Source: Carallia brachiata
Lineage: Eukaryota; Streptophyta; Magnoliopsida; Malpighiales; Rhizophoraceae
Direction: 5' to 3'
Length of the DNA: 64,000 bases
Assembly (NCBI GenBank): GCA_021464245.1
Contig: JADCRB010000025.1
Coordinates: forward strand, 1,336,193-1,400,192
Part shown: one piece after another, positions 44,371 through 55,769 of the stretch
Position numbering within the stretch: position 1 is the first letter of the stretch
How the letters are laid out: each line of letters opens with the position of its first letter
The notes under the pieces: generated by a model
Told to the model about the DNA's origin: nothing
The model's input: the letters and a program-made list of their open reading frames with translations, nothing else
Databases searched by the model: none
Made by a program: the position numbers and the translations under genes

Positions 44371-45035
44371 TGATCAGGTAAATCTTGCAAGTGCGCAGGG
44401 CTAATCGTAGTAATAAAAATCTTGGTAAATATCATAATTGTCGAACCCACAAAAAATGAAATATAATTAAAATTTGTGAAAACTAATTAAACTAAAACTA
44501 AACTAAACTGAATATAAAATTAATTAAATGCAATGAAATAAAGAAATCTAAGTAACTAAACTAGCAACAAAAAATTAAATTGAGGTTTCCTTAATTCAGA
44601 AAGGGACTAGGGTTGAGGATTTTACCTAATAAGGGGGCAAACTACATTGGTTTCATGGATTTCACGATTTGAACATTGCTTATACTACTTTAGCTTTCAC
44701 TCTCTCCCCAACAGATAAACCGTACCTAGCCTAATCACGATCCTTTCCCTAGCTCACATGAAAATAGGTTAAGCACATTAAGAATAGAGAAACAATAAGT
44801 GTCATACACATCTCTCATCTCTCGATCTCGAAACTTACATGTTCATCTATCTAGTGCACAATTAATGTCTCATCTCTTAATCTCAACCTAACCCAAAAAC
44901 TACTTTTTATGGTGGCCAATCAAAAAGCATATGAAGTTCAAGATAGATAAATCAAGTCATGTCTTCAACAGATAATAATATTAATTCAAAAAGACCAAAA
45001 ATCATCCATAAAAACCGAGTAATTTAACCTGATCA
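44371..45035 (-). repeat. Athila-like 5' LTR
   Basis: 665 bp bounded by the inverted ends TGATCAGGT and ACCTGATCA. The left end directly abuts the PBS and the right end abuts Copia-3 coding sequence. No partner LTR lies in the window. Confidence 0.8.
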
Positions 45036-46060
45036 TGCCATCATCCAAGGAAGGAGTGTCAGGAGCTAGTGATCGAATCATGGAAGTTGGAGTAACTGGC
45101 AGAGGAAAAGGAAGTAGATCCATAATCGGCATAGGAGGTATGTCATCAGTGGCAGTAAGGGTCATCAGTGTGTCAAAGACATCAGATGAATTATCAGTGA
45201 GCCATAAAGAGGAGGTATGCTCAGAGACACTATAATCAGAATGAGATAGAGTGTGGAAAGGAAAGGTGGTTTCATGAAAGACTACGTTTCGGGACAGATA
45301 TACGCGAGATGTAAACGGATCAAGACACTGGTAATAATGGTGAGTAAGAGAATATCCAAGGAAGACACACGATGTTGTTTTGGAATCAATTTTATTTTTG
45401 TAGTATAATTTGAGCCACGGATAACATAGATAGCCAAAGACTCGAAAAGCAGTAATCTGGGGCTATTTTAAATAATACTTCAAAAGCTAATTTACACTAC
45501 AGCATGACATGCTAAGGTTCAATATTTGAGAGGGACTAACGCATGATGAAGCAGAGTAAGAGCAGTTTCAATAATGTTTACGCTCTGCAATGGCTATTTG
45601 TTGTGGGGTAAATGGAGGAGAGACCAATTGTTGGATTCCTTATTTGCTTAATAAACAATGTTGCCATTGGTACCCACATCTTCCATCAAAATACACTGTG
45701 AGTATTTTTTGTGAAAAATATTTTCCAACAATTTTTTAAACTGGTCAAAGATAGAGACAACATGAAACTTATTTTTAATGGGATATAATCAAATGTATAT
45801 TATGTAATAATCAACAAAAATCACGTATTATTCAAATTGATCACAAGAGGTATTTGGAGCAAGACCCTAAACATCAGTCTAAAGTAATTCAAGGGTCGAG
45901 AGCTTTTACGACTATAAACGCCAAAAGGCAACTTATGAATTTTATTACATGAACATGAATTACATGGGAAAAGAGTAGTGCCTTTTAAAACAGGTCAATG
46001 AAAAGATGACAGGATGCAGTCGAGTGCTCTACGATGAAGGTGTCCTAAACACTGATGCCA
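45036..46060 (-). pseudogene. Copia-3 integrase region, heavily decayed
   Basis: Reading the minus strand with frame changes gives LWHQCLGHLHRRAL near 46015-46055 (HHCC zinc region), an integrase-core-like stretch at 45590-45900, and YPWLKLYYKNKIDSKTTSCV, then FLGYSLTHHYYQCLDP, then VYLSRNVVFHETTFPF at 45240-45440, the conserved region after Copia integrase. The Pro/Asp-rich text at 45036-45235 is the linker to RT. Confidence 0.8.
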
Positions 46061-47099
46061 AAAAGACAAAGAGGGTACAGTGGACAGATTCCGAGCGAAG
46101 GAGAGCTAGAGCTGTAGTTGTCTAGTCCATGACTGGCCATTCATAGATATTCTCATTACTCTGGCCTTGGATAAGTGGTTCCCTCGTACTCAAATCCTTC
46201 ACAACAAAATAAGACGGAAATAATTCAATAGAGGTAGAGTTAGTTTGACAAAATGAGATACAAATAATAGTTCCGTTTTATTTATGGTACACAAAAAATA
46301 TTGGTGTGTGCAAAGGTATGAGTTCGGGTTTTGAGGAGGCCAAAATCTATATGTGTTATAGGAATAAGATTATCATCACAAATAGCAATCTCATCTACTC
46401 CATCATAAGGTGAATGAAGAGAGATTATGAAAATCTAAAGTAATATGGTGAGTTACTCTATTATCTAAAAGTCATATACTGGTGCCAGCAATGTTTGGAC
46501 GTGTTGCGAGATTCGCACGGATCTGTAGCACTTATAGAACAACAAAATTTTACTAAATGTCGAAACTTGTCACAAATCTGGCATTAATGCAGCTACCAGG
46601 CAGATTGGATGGAGTCTACCACTGAGAATTATGGCTGCGAGTATTAACCTAGGAAAATTTAATCGCCAGGATGGATTAAATGTGCAGCCAACATGGCGCA
46701 GAACCCCATACTATTGTTCATCATCAGAGAAATGTGAGTGGTTTGAACGAGGGATTAAAGGGCCTGTTGATGGGGCCCAATGGCCTAGGCAAAGAGTGCT
46801 AGCTGAACTACATTGTGATGGTGATTGGTTCCTTCTTGCTTGATTCTTGCTAGAGAAATATTTCATGATCAGTCAATTTTTCAAACAGCTCTTCATACAT
46901 TTCTCTGGCATGTACAGCGGCACTTATTTCTTTGTAATCAGAGCTAAGCCATGAGGATTTTGATGATGAGTTTGTCATCCCTATCGAGAGAGCCAGCAAG
47001 CGCAAGTTCATTGGTAACAGTCCATATTTCTCTTAAATAATCAATAATTGACTTACTTCTTTTAACAATCGTAGCTAAAGTTGTATGCAAACCATAGAT

Positions 47100-47447
47100 T
47101 CAAGTTTTGGACTTACTAGCATATGCTATAACAAGCGAATCACATGCCTCCTTAGCAGTGTTAGCTGCTGTAATTAGTTGAACAACGGTGGCATCGACAA
47201 AAACCATAATAGCCATTGCGTCAAAGGTTGTCTTGAAAGGTCCATAATTTATATTCCAATGTGGTTGAATCCGTAGGATATGAGTGACATCTATATATTC
47301 GAGTAAATTATAACCAAAAAATAAAATTGTGAGCTGGTTTTTCCAGGTGGGGTAGTTTTGACTACTTGTGAGTTTTAAAAGTAATTGAGAGGCAATATTA
47401 AATATAATCAAAGAAGGATTGACAGAGGTACCATTGATACGAGCCAT
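47100..47447 (-). pseudogene. Copia-3 gag N-terminus
   Basis: A 115-codon frame with LTSSQNYPTWKNQLTILFFG and later AANTAKEACDSLVIAYASKS, matching the N-terminal gag domain of Copia elements (SSQNYPTWK..., ...A.EAW..L...YAS.S). It begins about 140 bp inside the PBS and ends at a stop. Confidence 0.85.
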
Positions 47448-47586
47448 AATAACTATGGTATTCCAAGTTTCATCGGTGGTGGTGTTTGGTTGGTAGTTGA
47501 TTCGTTCATATCAGTCATGTTTTAGAAGGACTATGCAAAGAAAAAGAAGAGGAAAAGGACAAGGAAGGCCCGTATGAGCACGACGG

Positions 47587-47598
47587 GCTCTGATACCA
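47587..47598 (-). promoter_or_regulatory. Copia-3 primer-binding site (tRNA-iMet)
   Basis: The plus strand reads GCTCTGATACCA, i.e. TGGTATCAGAGC on the element strand, between gag and the LTR. Confidence 0.9.
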
Positions 47599-47599
47599 T

Positions 47600-47825
47600 T
47601 ATGGAAAAAAGTGGACGATAAGAGAGAAGATGTTATTATAGATTTAGTTTAATAGTTAGGCATCACTATATATACAAATTGAGAGATGTGACATAAGGTA
47701 AGAAATAAAGCTAAAATCAATCGAAAAAATTTTATTCTTGGGGAGCAATTCGCAGCCTAAATATTTCAGTCAATCTTCAATTGACTGTGGAGAATTGCAG
47801 AGATATATGTCCTTATTAAATATGA
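47600..47825 (-). repeat. Copia-3 5' LTR, partial
   Basis: The sequence beyond the PBS should be U5/R/U3. A TATATATAGTGATG word on the minus strand near 47666-47680 is a plausible LTR TATA box. No partner LTR is available, so the right limit is a guess from composition. Confidence 0.5.
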
Positions 47826-50430
47826 CCCCTTCGCATTTCTTTTTTTTTTTTTTTTTTCTTTGCTTCTGTGAGGTTTTTGTTGATCATTTGCGTTGATCGT
47901 CACGTTCGGCGTTAGTTAATCAAATTAATCTTAACCATCAAAACAATCTTTAGAAAAGAATAGTTTGGGCATCTTTGTCCACTATGCCATAACTAATTCT
48001 CTTTATTTAATTCATAGATCTGTCTTTCATTGCTTATCAAAGAAAAAAAAATCATATCTTTTAGTACTTTGCGTTGTTAGGCAATTGAAATGTTTGGCCA
48101 AATTGCGATACTCATCGTCATATTCGATGTCTAATCTGGTAAATTAGACGGAGTTTTGACTTTCAAACGGTACCACGCCTATGGTGAAGATCCCCAGTGA
48201 ACGGAAAGCTATATTGCATAGTAACAATACATTTGTTTCATGGAAATTTTCTTTCATAAATTTGGTATGAAATGCCAGAAATTAAATATATCTCGCACTT
48301 TGAGAACAACATATAATATGTCCAGGAAAATTAGAAGGGTCAAATTGCGGCTGATTTAACCAGTTTTTTTTTTTTTTTTGTTTTTTGTTTTTTAGTAAGA
48401 TGCTCGTTGAAGAGTGACGTATTCAAAACAAAAATAACTATCTAAATCTCATCCCAATTTGAAATTAAATATGACACCAATATAGGCGTCTAGCTTCGTA
48501 ACCACTGTGATGTCCTTCTGGTTAATTTTCTTGTCTTTAAAAGTCTAAGAGCTGCAGAACTTAATTTTCTGGTATAATGGGAGCAGTAGTTGGTCCTAAT
48601 TTGATGTTTGAAAGTTTCCTCTATTTTGACTTTGACAAAAAATTGGTAAGCAAATCGTGCCGTGCGGAGCTGATCCACCGAGTTGGGTTTTGGTGGAAAC
48701 AAAGGAAAAATATATATAGACGCCACATGTTGGTTGGTCAAAGTGTCCAAAGTGCGTATCGAGAGACTTGACAGAAAGAGTCTTTTTCTTTGAAATTTTG
48801 GTATGTATGTACTTTTGAGTGCTTGACGTTGAAAAGCCACTCGTAGAGACAAAATATTTGTGTTTGTAGACGCTCCTGTATTTAGGTTACTGATAAATGC
48901 AAAAGTCGGCACCGATATCTTCTGATCCTTTTTTTTTTTATTTTTTTTGTATATTTTTTGTCGGCAATCCATCTTTTGACCGAAAAAAAAAAAACGAAAA
49001 TGAATACATTGGACAAAAACAATGCTGACAGAGAAATTATCAAGGTGACAAAATTGTATTGGAAGACTTATAAGGTTATTTAATACTAAATAAGGAAATA
49101 ATTCACAATAATTATGCAATCATACAACAAAAAAATGGTACTGGGCCGCACTAAAATGCGATTACTTGATATTGGTGAATATTATTGTTATTTGAAGATA
49201 CTATTAATGTTGCATCTTAAAAAAAAAAAAAAAAAAAGAAGATACTATTAATGTTGACAAAGTAGATTCAAAAATAATAATAATAATAATGAATAATTTG
49301 CTCTGCTCAATGTATTTAGTTATAAACTCTTGCTATTGAATTTTCTCCATAATGTGAAAATTAAGGAGACCTAGTCAGCAAACTACACCTTAAAGAAATG
49401 CCACTACAAGATTTTTATTTGCATTATTAAAGTGGAAGCGGTATTTTTAATTGTAGGAAATATGTAGTTATCTGGAAATTTGCTTTTGCTTGGGGGAAGG
49501 GGACCTTCTTTGATGCCGTGAATCAAGTGGACGGGTATATAATGCACAATAAGTTGACATTCATACATAAAGCTCTATTACATGGATGCAGGTCTTTGAT
49601 GGGAGGATCATGCAGGTCTATAAAAAGTATAATTAGAATTGTTAGTTACACAAAAATAACACGATAAATTTGTAGTCTAACAATTATAATTGTATTTTTT
49701 GTGATTCTTTATCACCCCCTTTTAAAAACCTACATTTGTTCAACATTTCCCTTTTACATGCCTTGGGTTTTGACACATGCAATAAGTCAGGGAGCAAAAA
49801 GAATATGGAATAAGATGATGTCCAAATGAATTGGAATAATCAAGTAGATAACGCTGGAAAATGTTAAATACTCTCATCATCGTATTTACAGTATCTAATC
49901 TTATTCTTTCCGATAAATTAAAAAAAAAATTAAGGGTACCGTGATAATAATAAAGAAAAAACATGTACATGTGAAAGTAGATGCTATGCAAGAAGGTCTT
50001 TAAGTTGGACACTATTTGGAAATTAAGCTTGGCTCATGTTGTCCGACAGCTTAGCTCAAAGTTATTGATAGGATAAAATTAGCTGATGATAATGGGATAA
50101 CAATTTAATGATACCCTATTTCAATGATTTCTTAAACACGAGACTTGATACAATAGACCAACTTATTCTAATTTTACTCACTTTTTTTCAAATATAATTT
50201 ACTTGTTACACCACAAGTTATATTCACAAAAAAAAAAAAAGAGTAAATTTGAAATTTCCTAATTTTTTTATATTAATCTTATCTTATCACTTGTACTAAA
50301 TGCACCCTTTAATTGTAATTACTAACCATGAGCAATATTCCTTTTCAGGTTAATAATCTTTACCAGCGTGGTGTGTTGGAAATTTATCAATAAAAATAGA
50401 TATAAAATTTAGATAAATAAATTAAGAATA
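47826..50430. other. Intergenic sequence, nothing recognised
   Basis: Poly-T/A runs lie at 47840-47858, 48363-48379, 48930-48948 and 49220-49238. A 209-codon minus-strand frame at 48490-49119 has low-complexity Lys/Phe runs and no known domain, and I do not call it a gene. An ATA trinucleotide run lies near 49274-49290. Confidence 0.5.
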
Positions 50431-50458
50431 AAGTTAACGGTGTTGAACAATTAATGAA

Positions 50459-50480
50459 ATATATATATATATATATATAT
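50459..50480. repeat. (AT)n microsatellite
   Basis: An uninterrupted AT run. Confidence 0.95.
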
Positions 50481-50699
50481 TACTAAATAAATAAATAAAA
50501 TTAAAGAAGAAAAGGATATCATGTCTGAAGTTTGCATATGCACTGTCTTTAAGGATAGTTTCTGCCCATGTAGACAAGTAGTCCCAGTGCAGTAGGTCGC
50601 AGCGGCTATCCTCCCAGAATACGACAAACCTTCCCACTAATGTACATTTCAAATAGTGAGGTGACAAAAACAGTTTCATCTCACGAGTAAACCAGCAGC

Positions 50700-50985
50700 A
50701 TAAGCCTCTCATGTATAGATAAAGGAGAAAATATTCTCACTTCTCTTAGCTACTTGGAAGATGAGGGATGGTCTATTTATAATAGGTATAGTTTTATATC
50801 TTATAAGTAAGAATAAAGTTTCTAATAAATTATAACAGTTAGTAACAGTTAAATATATAATGACAAGTAACAGCTAAATAACAGTAAATAACGGCTAGTC
50901 CAACGATCATAAAACGGTTAGTCCAACGGTCATATAACGGTAGTTTGACCAAGTCATATACATGATAATTAGTTTTTAAATATAA
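50700..50985 (-). repeat. LTR-promoter-like fragment with repeated AACNG words
   Basis: The minus strand contains TTATAAATAGACCATCCCTC near 50768-50787, a strong TATA context, preceded (50825-50945) by many copies of AACAGT/AACGG-type words. This looks like the U3 and TATA region of an LTR or a solo LTR. No second copy, PBS or coding sequence was found. Confidence 0.35.
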
Positions 50986-52104
50986 TAATAATTTACAACA
51001 TGTTGTTCACGTGTACTTGTTTTTTTTTTTTAATTGAAATTCGAAGGTTGTTTCTACCATGAAATCAGTTTGATGTGCAATGCCGTAATAATTATAGTAA
51101 GGATGATTGGGAGAATTCACCGAAAGAGATCAAAAGCCTAAGAAATCCCAATCAAGCAGCGTGAGATTCTAAGCAATGAATGGCTGCACAGTGAACATTG
51201 AGTAACTTAGGTGAAAAGGTAGAAATTAAAACAAAATGCTCATTGACATGTAAAAATGGAGGAGAATATCTCTATATCCTATTTCATGTTTCCAACAATC
51301 ATAAAGAACAATAATGTTGACAATCTCGTAATTCCTTCATACATCTTCTACGGATTCTAAAGACAAATAGATAGACAAGGTCAGGTGCTGTTTTACCTCC
51401 CATCCTTTTAACGTAGAAAGGGGACAAACTTTTTTACAATGGGATGTGATCGATGGAAGTTCTACGAGGATAATGATGGCATGTTTGCAGCGCTACATTT
51501 AAAATTATGAGGGGTTCTTCAATTATGTCGCCAAATTAGTCTCTTTTTTGGCTAAAGTTACACTTTCGGTGCTGTTGCTGTTGCAATGATATCTCTTACA
51601 ATATGACCTATAACCCAACAACATAATTGCACACGTTCTGTGTACGTGAATGCAGGGATCCACTAGAAAACAAATAATGCCGATTGATCCTGGCTATGGT
51701 TCTTCATAATTTTTTTTTTCTGTATATGCATTGAAAGTTAGGTTATTCATACAGTATTCTAAACTACCAATTAATACCTCCCAATTACTTGTAAATTTGA
51801 AAGATTAAATTTTAAAAATGCTGACTTGCTCAAAGAATTAAACTAAACTCGTTTAAAATCCAAATTAGAAATGAGTCAAATTGAAATAACCCAAACACAA
51901 TATATGAATAAATTTAACTCGTAAAACCCAAAAATCGCAACAACTTGGACAAATCTCAACTTGAACTACGCCCGAAATTGTGATTGATTTTAATAAAGAA
52001 CTATAATTTTGAATTATTTTTTATTTTTATTCTGTTGTTTATTTTTTTAGTTGATTTCATTAACAAAAAAAAACAATTATTTCACTTATTTGAGATATGA
52101 AACA
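50986..52104. other. Intergenic sequence, nothing recognised
   Basis: No coding or repeat signal was supported up to the LARD-like insertion. Confidence 0.5.
52100..52104. repeat. Target-site duplication of the LARD-like element (left)
   Basis: AAACA precedes the left LTR and recurs at 57181-57185 directly after the right LTR. Confidence 0.8.
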
Positions 52105-52475
52105 TGTAAGAATATAAATAAGCCTGGATCAAAATTAAACTGAGCGGAAGATGAATGTCCAGTCATATTGATTAATAAATATAGACAGCAATCATAAAAC
52201 ATAAAGAGTAGAATTTTGCAACAGTGGAAAAGCTTTTTAGTTTGTAGCCTATCACCGAATACTTTTTTAGAAGCATATGTTGATGGTTTGATCCTGATCT
52301 CACTTTCTCCCATTAAGGTAAGTAGTTATAACTTGTTAAGACTAAACTAGCTAACTTTTACATTTGTTGGGTAGCTATCTTTTTATTTTCTTCCTTAATG
52401 ATCACCATACTTAGTAATATAAATAATTAGTGTTTATTTCTAATCATGTGAGTCACTTTAAAGAAATTTTTAACA
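52105..52475 (-). repeat. LARD-like 3' LTR
   Basis: 371 bp ending TTTTTAACA. It is shorter than its partner, mainly because of missing sequence around the middle. Confidence 0.85.
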
Positions 52476-52487
52476 TTCTCCCACTGG
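52476..52487 (-). promoter_or_regulatory. LARD-like polypurine tract
   Basis: The minus strand reads CCAGTGGGAGAA, directly followed by the LTR start TGTTAAAAA. This is a typical Copia PPT. Confidence 0.8.
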
Positions 52488-53000
52488 ATTCGCATAATTC
52501 CAAATAGGTGATATGCTTGTTTGTGGCCATGACTTGAACAATGCATACAAGCTAGATTTAAATTGTAGTTTGTTTAACTAAAAATCTACATACATAGATC
52601 ATGACAGTTATGTGACATTATTAGAAATATTTCCTTCTATGTATTACAAGACTAATGAAATTCTAATCACGCATTTTATTGAATTTATACATTTTATAAT
52701 AAGAGTAATGAAAAAAACATTAAACACAAAATTACATACTTGTGGACATAGCAAAAATCTAATTTTAATGCCAAGTTCAATAACTTATTCTAATTACTTT
52801 AACAAAATAAATACCTCCCTAATTTATTTCAAAAATTCAATCGCAATTCTTAAATGTTATTTAGAGTTTAATGACTATATCTTTACATGATTTTTTCGTA
52901 AATCACAAATATCATAATAATTTAAGATACTATGGTTACTCTTAAATCACCATGATACTTTTTATAATGATATTTTGTAATACCAAAACATGATATACAT

Positions 53001-53842
53001 TAGGGTGTTCGCAGATTGAATTGGGTCGGCTTGGGGTATATCTGTATCCAATCCCCGTTGACGGGTTGGATAATTTTCCATCTGCACCCAATCCGCATAC
53101 AATTCAATCCATCCAATTTAATCCGCCAACGACGGGTTGGATTGAATCGGTTTGGGCGGATTGGTATAATTAAAAAAATTATAATTTTTTTCAATTTATA
53201 TATATTATCAATCATCAATGTTTTTACTTATTCTTACCAACTTTATTATTATAATCTATATATCATATCCATTCACAATTTTAAATATTCATGAAAACTG
53301 ATCAAAATTCACTAAAAGATATATTAGATCAATTTTACTTGATAAACACAAATTATTAAACAGAAAAATTCCTTATTTGTGCTTCCGCTCGGCAAATAAG
53401 GTAGTATCTCTCGCTCTTTCTCTCTCTCTCTCTCTCTTTTATAGTGTCTAATGTCTCACTTGTACTGCCAAAAAATAAAGAGATAGAGATACTCTGATTT
53501 TTTCTTATTTTTTAAAATAAAATTACGTGATAACAATTAGAGAACATGATAATAATACGAGAGTAATAAAATAATTTTTTACTTATAATTTTATTGATTT
53601 AAGATTATATGAAATATGATTGTTTAGTTTTAATCTGATTAATATCGATAAATTTAATTCACAATATCAGTTATATATATATAAGAGCGGATTAGGTCGG
53701 TTTAGGCAGATTGAACCCCCAATCTGGGTTGTAAAATTTTGAAACGCAATCAATCCTAACTTCGGCGATTTTAGGGAGTTCGGATTGATTTGGATTAGAT
53801 TGATCGGATTGGATCGAGTTGGTTAATTTTTGAATAGCCCTA
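53001..53842. mobile_element. hAT-like non-autonomous element nested in the LARD-like element
   Basis: The left end is TAGGGTGTTCGCAGATTGAA and the right end is its imperfect inverse (TAGGGCTATTC on the minus strand). Both ends are followed by subterminal GGTTGGATT/CGGATTGG words. Flanking octamers ATATACAT (52993-53000) and CTATACAC (53843-53850) agree at 6 of 8 positions, as an aged 8-bp hAT-type duplication would. There is no transposase inside. A CT microsatellite lies at 53406-53440. Confidence 0.55.
53406..53440. repeat. CT microsatellite
   Basis: An imperfect (TC)n run. Confidence 0.9.
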
Positions 53843-54711
53843 CTATACACATAAACTTCTGCACCCCTAATACATGTAAGTGTTTTGTCCGCAATCATGC
53901 ATAAATAGTTTGTATATCAAGAATTCTAAAAGTCCAAAAACAATGAGATATTATGTCAACAGCCATATACTGTACAGCATAACACAGCTGCTGCCTTGGT
54001 TCTAGCCACGTGCCTGACTTTCGCTCACGGTTACTTGCTCTTGTTTTGGCCAAAACATACGGATGCTTTTCCCCCGAGTTTTTATTGTTTATTAGTAATT
54101 TTTATGCAGATTTAACCAATGTTCTAGCGCAGCGGTGGGTGAATTTTCCCCTTGGCCACGCGGGTTCAAGTCTAACTCACCTCTGGTGCCTGTTTTACGC
54201 TTTATTGTTGGTTTTTTTTTTGCCTTTTTTACATTCGTCAAATGCTTCTTTTGTTTTTTTCTAGGCAAAACTTCATTTCTTCTAACCATTTTGAGTTTCA
54301 AGATTTATAATTTTATGTTTTAAAATTAAATTTTATCAACGTGAAATCACAGTTTAAATTTTAATCTCAAGATTTATAAGATTTAAATTTTTATATAAAT
54401 TAATTTTATTATTGTAATTATACATATAAAATTTCTCCTCAAAATTTTTTTAAAATTTGCCCGAAATTACTGCTGGAAGGAAGTGAACAATTACATGACG
54501 ACTACCAAGAAGTCTATTGCCTATATTAACGTGTTTAAAGTTGAAACTGTGTGTGTGTATGTGTGCGTGTGAGTATATCTATATGCAGCATGTCATCTTT
54601 ATCATCATCTATATACACACATAAGATGGCATGGATAAAGTCACGTTGGTATTAAACAAAATCTCACAAGTTAAAATAAAATGGCCCGCTAGACATAGAA
54701 TGACAGGGATT

Positions 54712-54725
54712 ACTTATTTTCTTCC
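54712..54725. repeat. Target-site duplication of the 54.7-kb retroposon (left)
   Basis: ACTTATTTTCTTCC here and ACTTCTTTTCTTCC at 55770-55783 differ at one of 14 positions. Confidence 0.8.
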
Positions 54726-55769
54726 TTTTTTTTTTTTTGTGTAATCGAAAAGTAATCATTACATTAATACACAGTAACATCGTCCATGGAGCGGACGCAT
54801 ATGTGTCGGAGGTACCTGCATAAAGCAGGAGAATTAATCGGCACTAATGGCTTACAAATTTCATGGTCAAACTGACTACCAACAAAATAGCACGAAGTCT
54901 GAGACAAACAACCGGACTATGACTAGACCTACCCACTGTTAAGATGTTAACTAGACGTAATCCAACTAGAAACAATTGCATATAACAGCATGTATCGCAC
55001 ATCGGTGGACACATAACAGAACACGTACTGGTATCACTGACAACAATTTTCAAATTAGCAAAGCTACTTACATAGAGACACATACAACCAAAACACATCA
55101 CCCTAAACAAAACAGAAAAAATGATGGCAATTCCAACAGTTCCAACATCGACAGTGATAGGCGGCGGCAGAGCCGCCAATGGCGACATGGTTGGCAGTGG
55201 CAAAAGGGTGGTCGGCAGCCTAAAGGAAGTGGCGACAGTGGCTGCTACGTTGACGGAAGAAGCATTGTTGGAGGATGTACCTTTTCATGCTCTGGTAGTG
55301 TGGGATTCAGGATCCGCAGTTGATGCGGCAACCGCTGCATCATAGACAGCTTCAAAGACTGGCACGCTGGCAACTGGTATGGCGGTTCCGGCAGCGACAC
55401 ATGCGACCCAGATGGTAGCGCCAAAACCGGCGAACAATGAAGAAATGTCCCGAAAAACAGAGATTTGGAATGGAGAGGGTCTAGGTGACTTTATTGCGCC
55501 CAATCTCGCGAAAACATAAAACTATAAACCAGAAGGTTGGGGGTCTGATGAAAGAGATGAGCAAAAGGGATAAGGAGAAGAGACTAACCTACAGGAGAAA
55601 AAGGGGAGATGAAAAAGAAATGCTGAGTAGAGTGAAAGGAGGGGATTCAATGGCTAGCCAGCAGTGGTGACTGTCACTGTCGCTGGCCAACAAGGGTGGC
55701 TACTTTAGGCAGGTTAGGGTTTGAGAGCATTTGAGAAAGTTTTTAATAGGAGCGAGCAGCAATTCAATC
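54726..55769 (-). mobile_element. Poly(A) retroposon or processed gene copy (1.04 kb)
   Basis: On the minus strand a GC-rich unit ends in a poly(A) run (54726-54740 on the plus strand is poly-T) and is flanked by a 14-bp target duplication with one mismatch, the signature of LINE-mediated retroposition. The frame 55285-55503 encodes 72 residues with a hydrophobic Ala/Val-rich middle (FAGFGATIWVACVAAGTA). The same frame reads on to 54844 after a single TGA, giving about 220 codons. I do not recognise the protein. No RT is present. It may be a retroposed host transcript or a non-autonomous LINE. It sits inside the LARD-like element and is therefore younger. Confidence 0.75.

Larger units (their letters stand above)
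41300..45035 (-). mobile_element. Athila-like Ty3/Gypsy element without RT or integrase
   Basis: On the minus strand the order is 5' LTR (44371-45035), a tRNA-Asp-type PBS, gag pieces, and a protease ending near 42090. Then, without any RT, RNase H or integrase, come purine tracts typical of Athila 3' regions (GTGTGGGGGAAAGG near 41345, CTGTGGGGGTGTT near 41645). The pol deletion is real in this copy. No 3' LTR was found, so the left edge is approximate. Its LTR abuts Copia-3 sequence at 45036. Confidence 0.75.
45036..47825 (-). mobile_element. Copia-3, 5' half of a third Ty1/Copia element
   Basis: On the minus strand, right to left: LTR fragment, tRNA-iMet PBS (47587-47598), gag (47100-47447), GAG-pre-integrase, integrase, and the start of the integrase-RT linker, where it stops at the Athila-like LTR. 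RT and RNase H are missing. All frames are heavily broken. It differs from Copia-1 and Copia-2. Confidence 0.85.

Noticed and set aside
9271..47825. Copia-2 and Copia-3 as two halves of one split element
   Set aside because: One is a 3' half and the other a 5' half, but their linker sequences differ and nothing at the breakpoints matches.
48490..49119. 209-codon minus-strand ORF as a gene
   Set aside because: Low-complexity Lys/Phe runs caused by poly-A/T, no domain, no signal peptide and no gene context; most likely a chance frame.
55121..55345. Plus-strand 74-codon ORF in the 54.7-kb retroposon
   Set aside because: The poly(A) shows the transcript was on the minus strand, so this frame is antisense.
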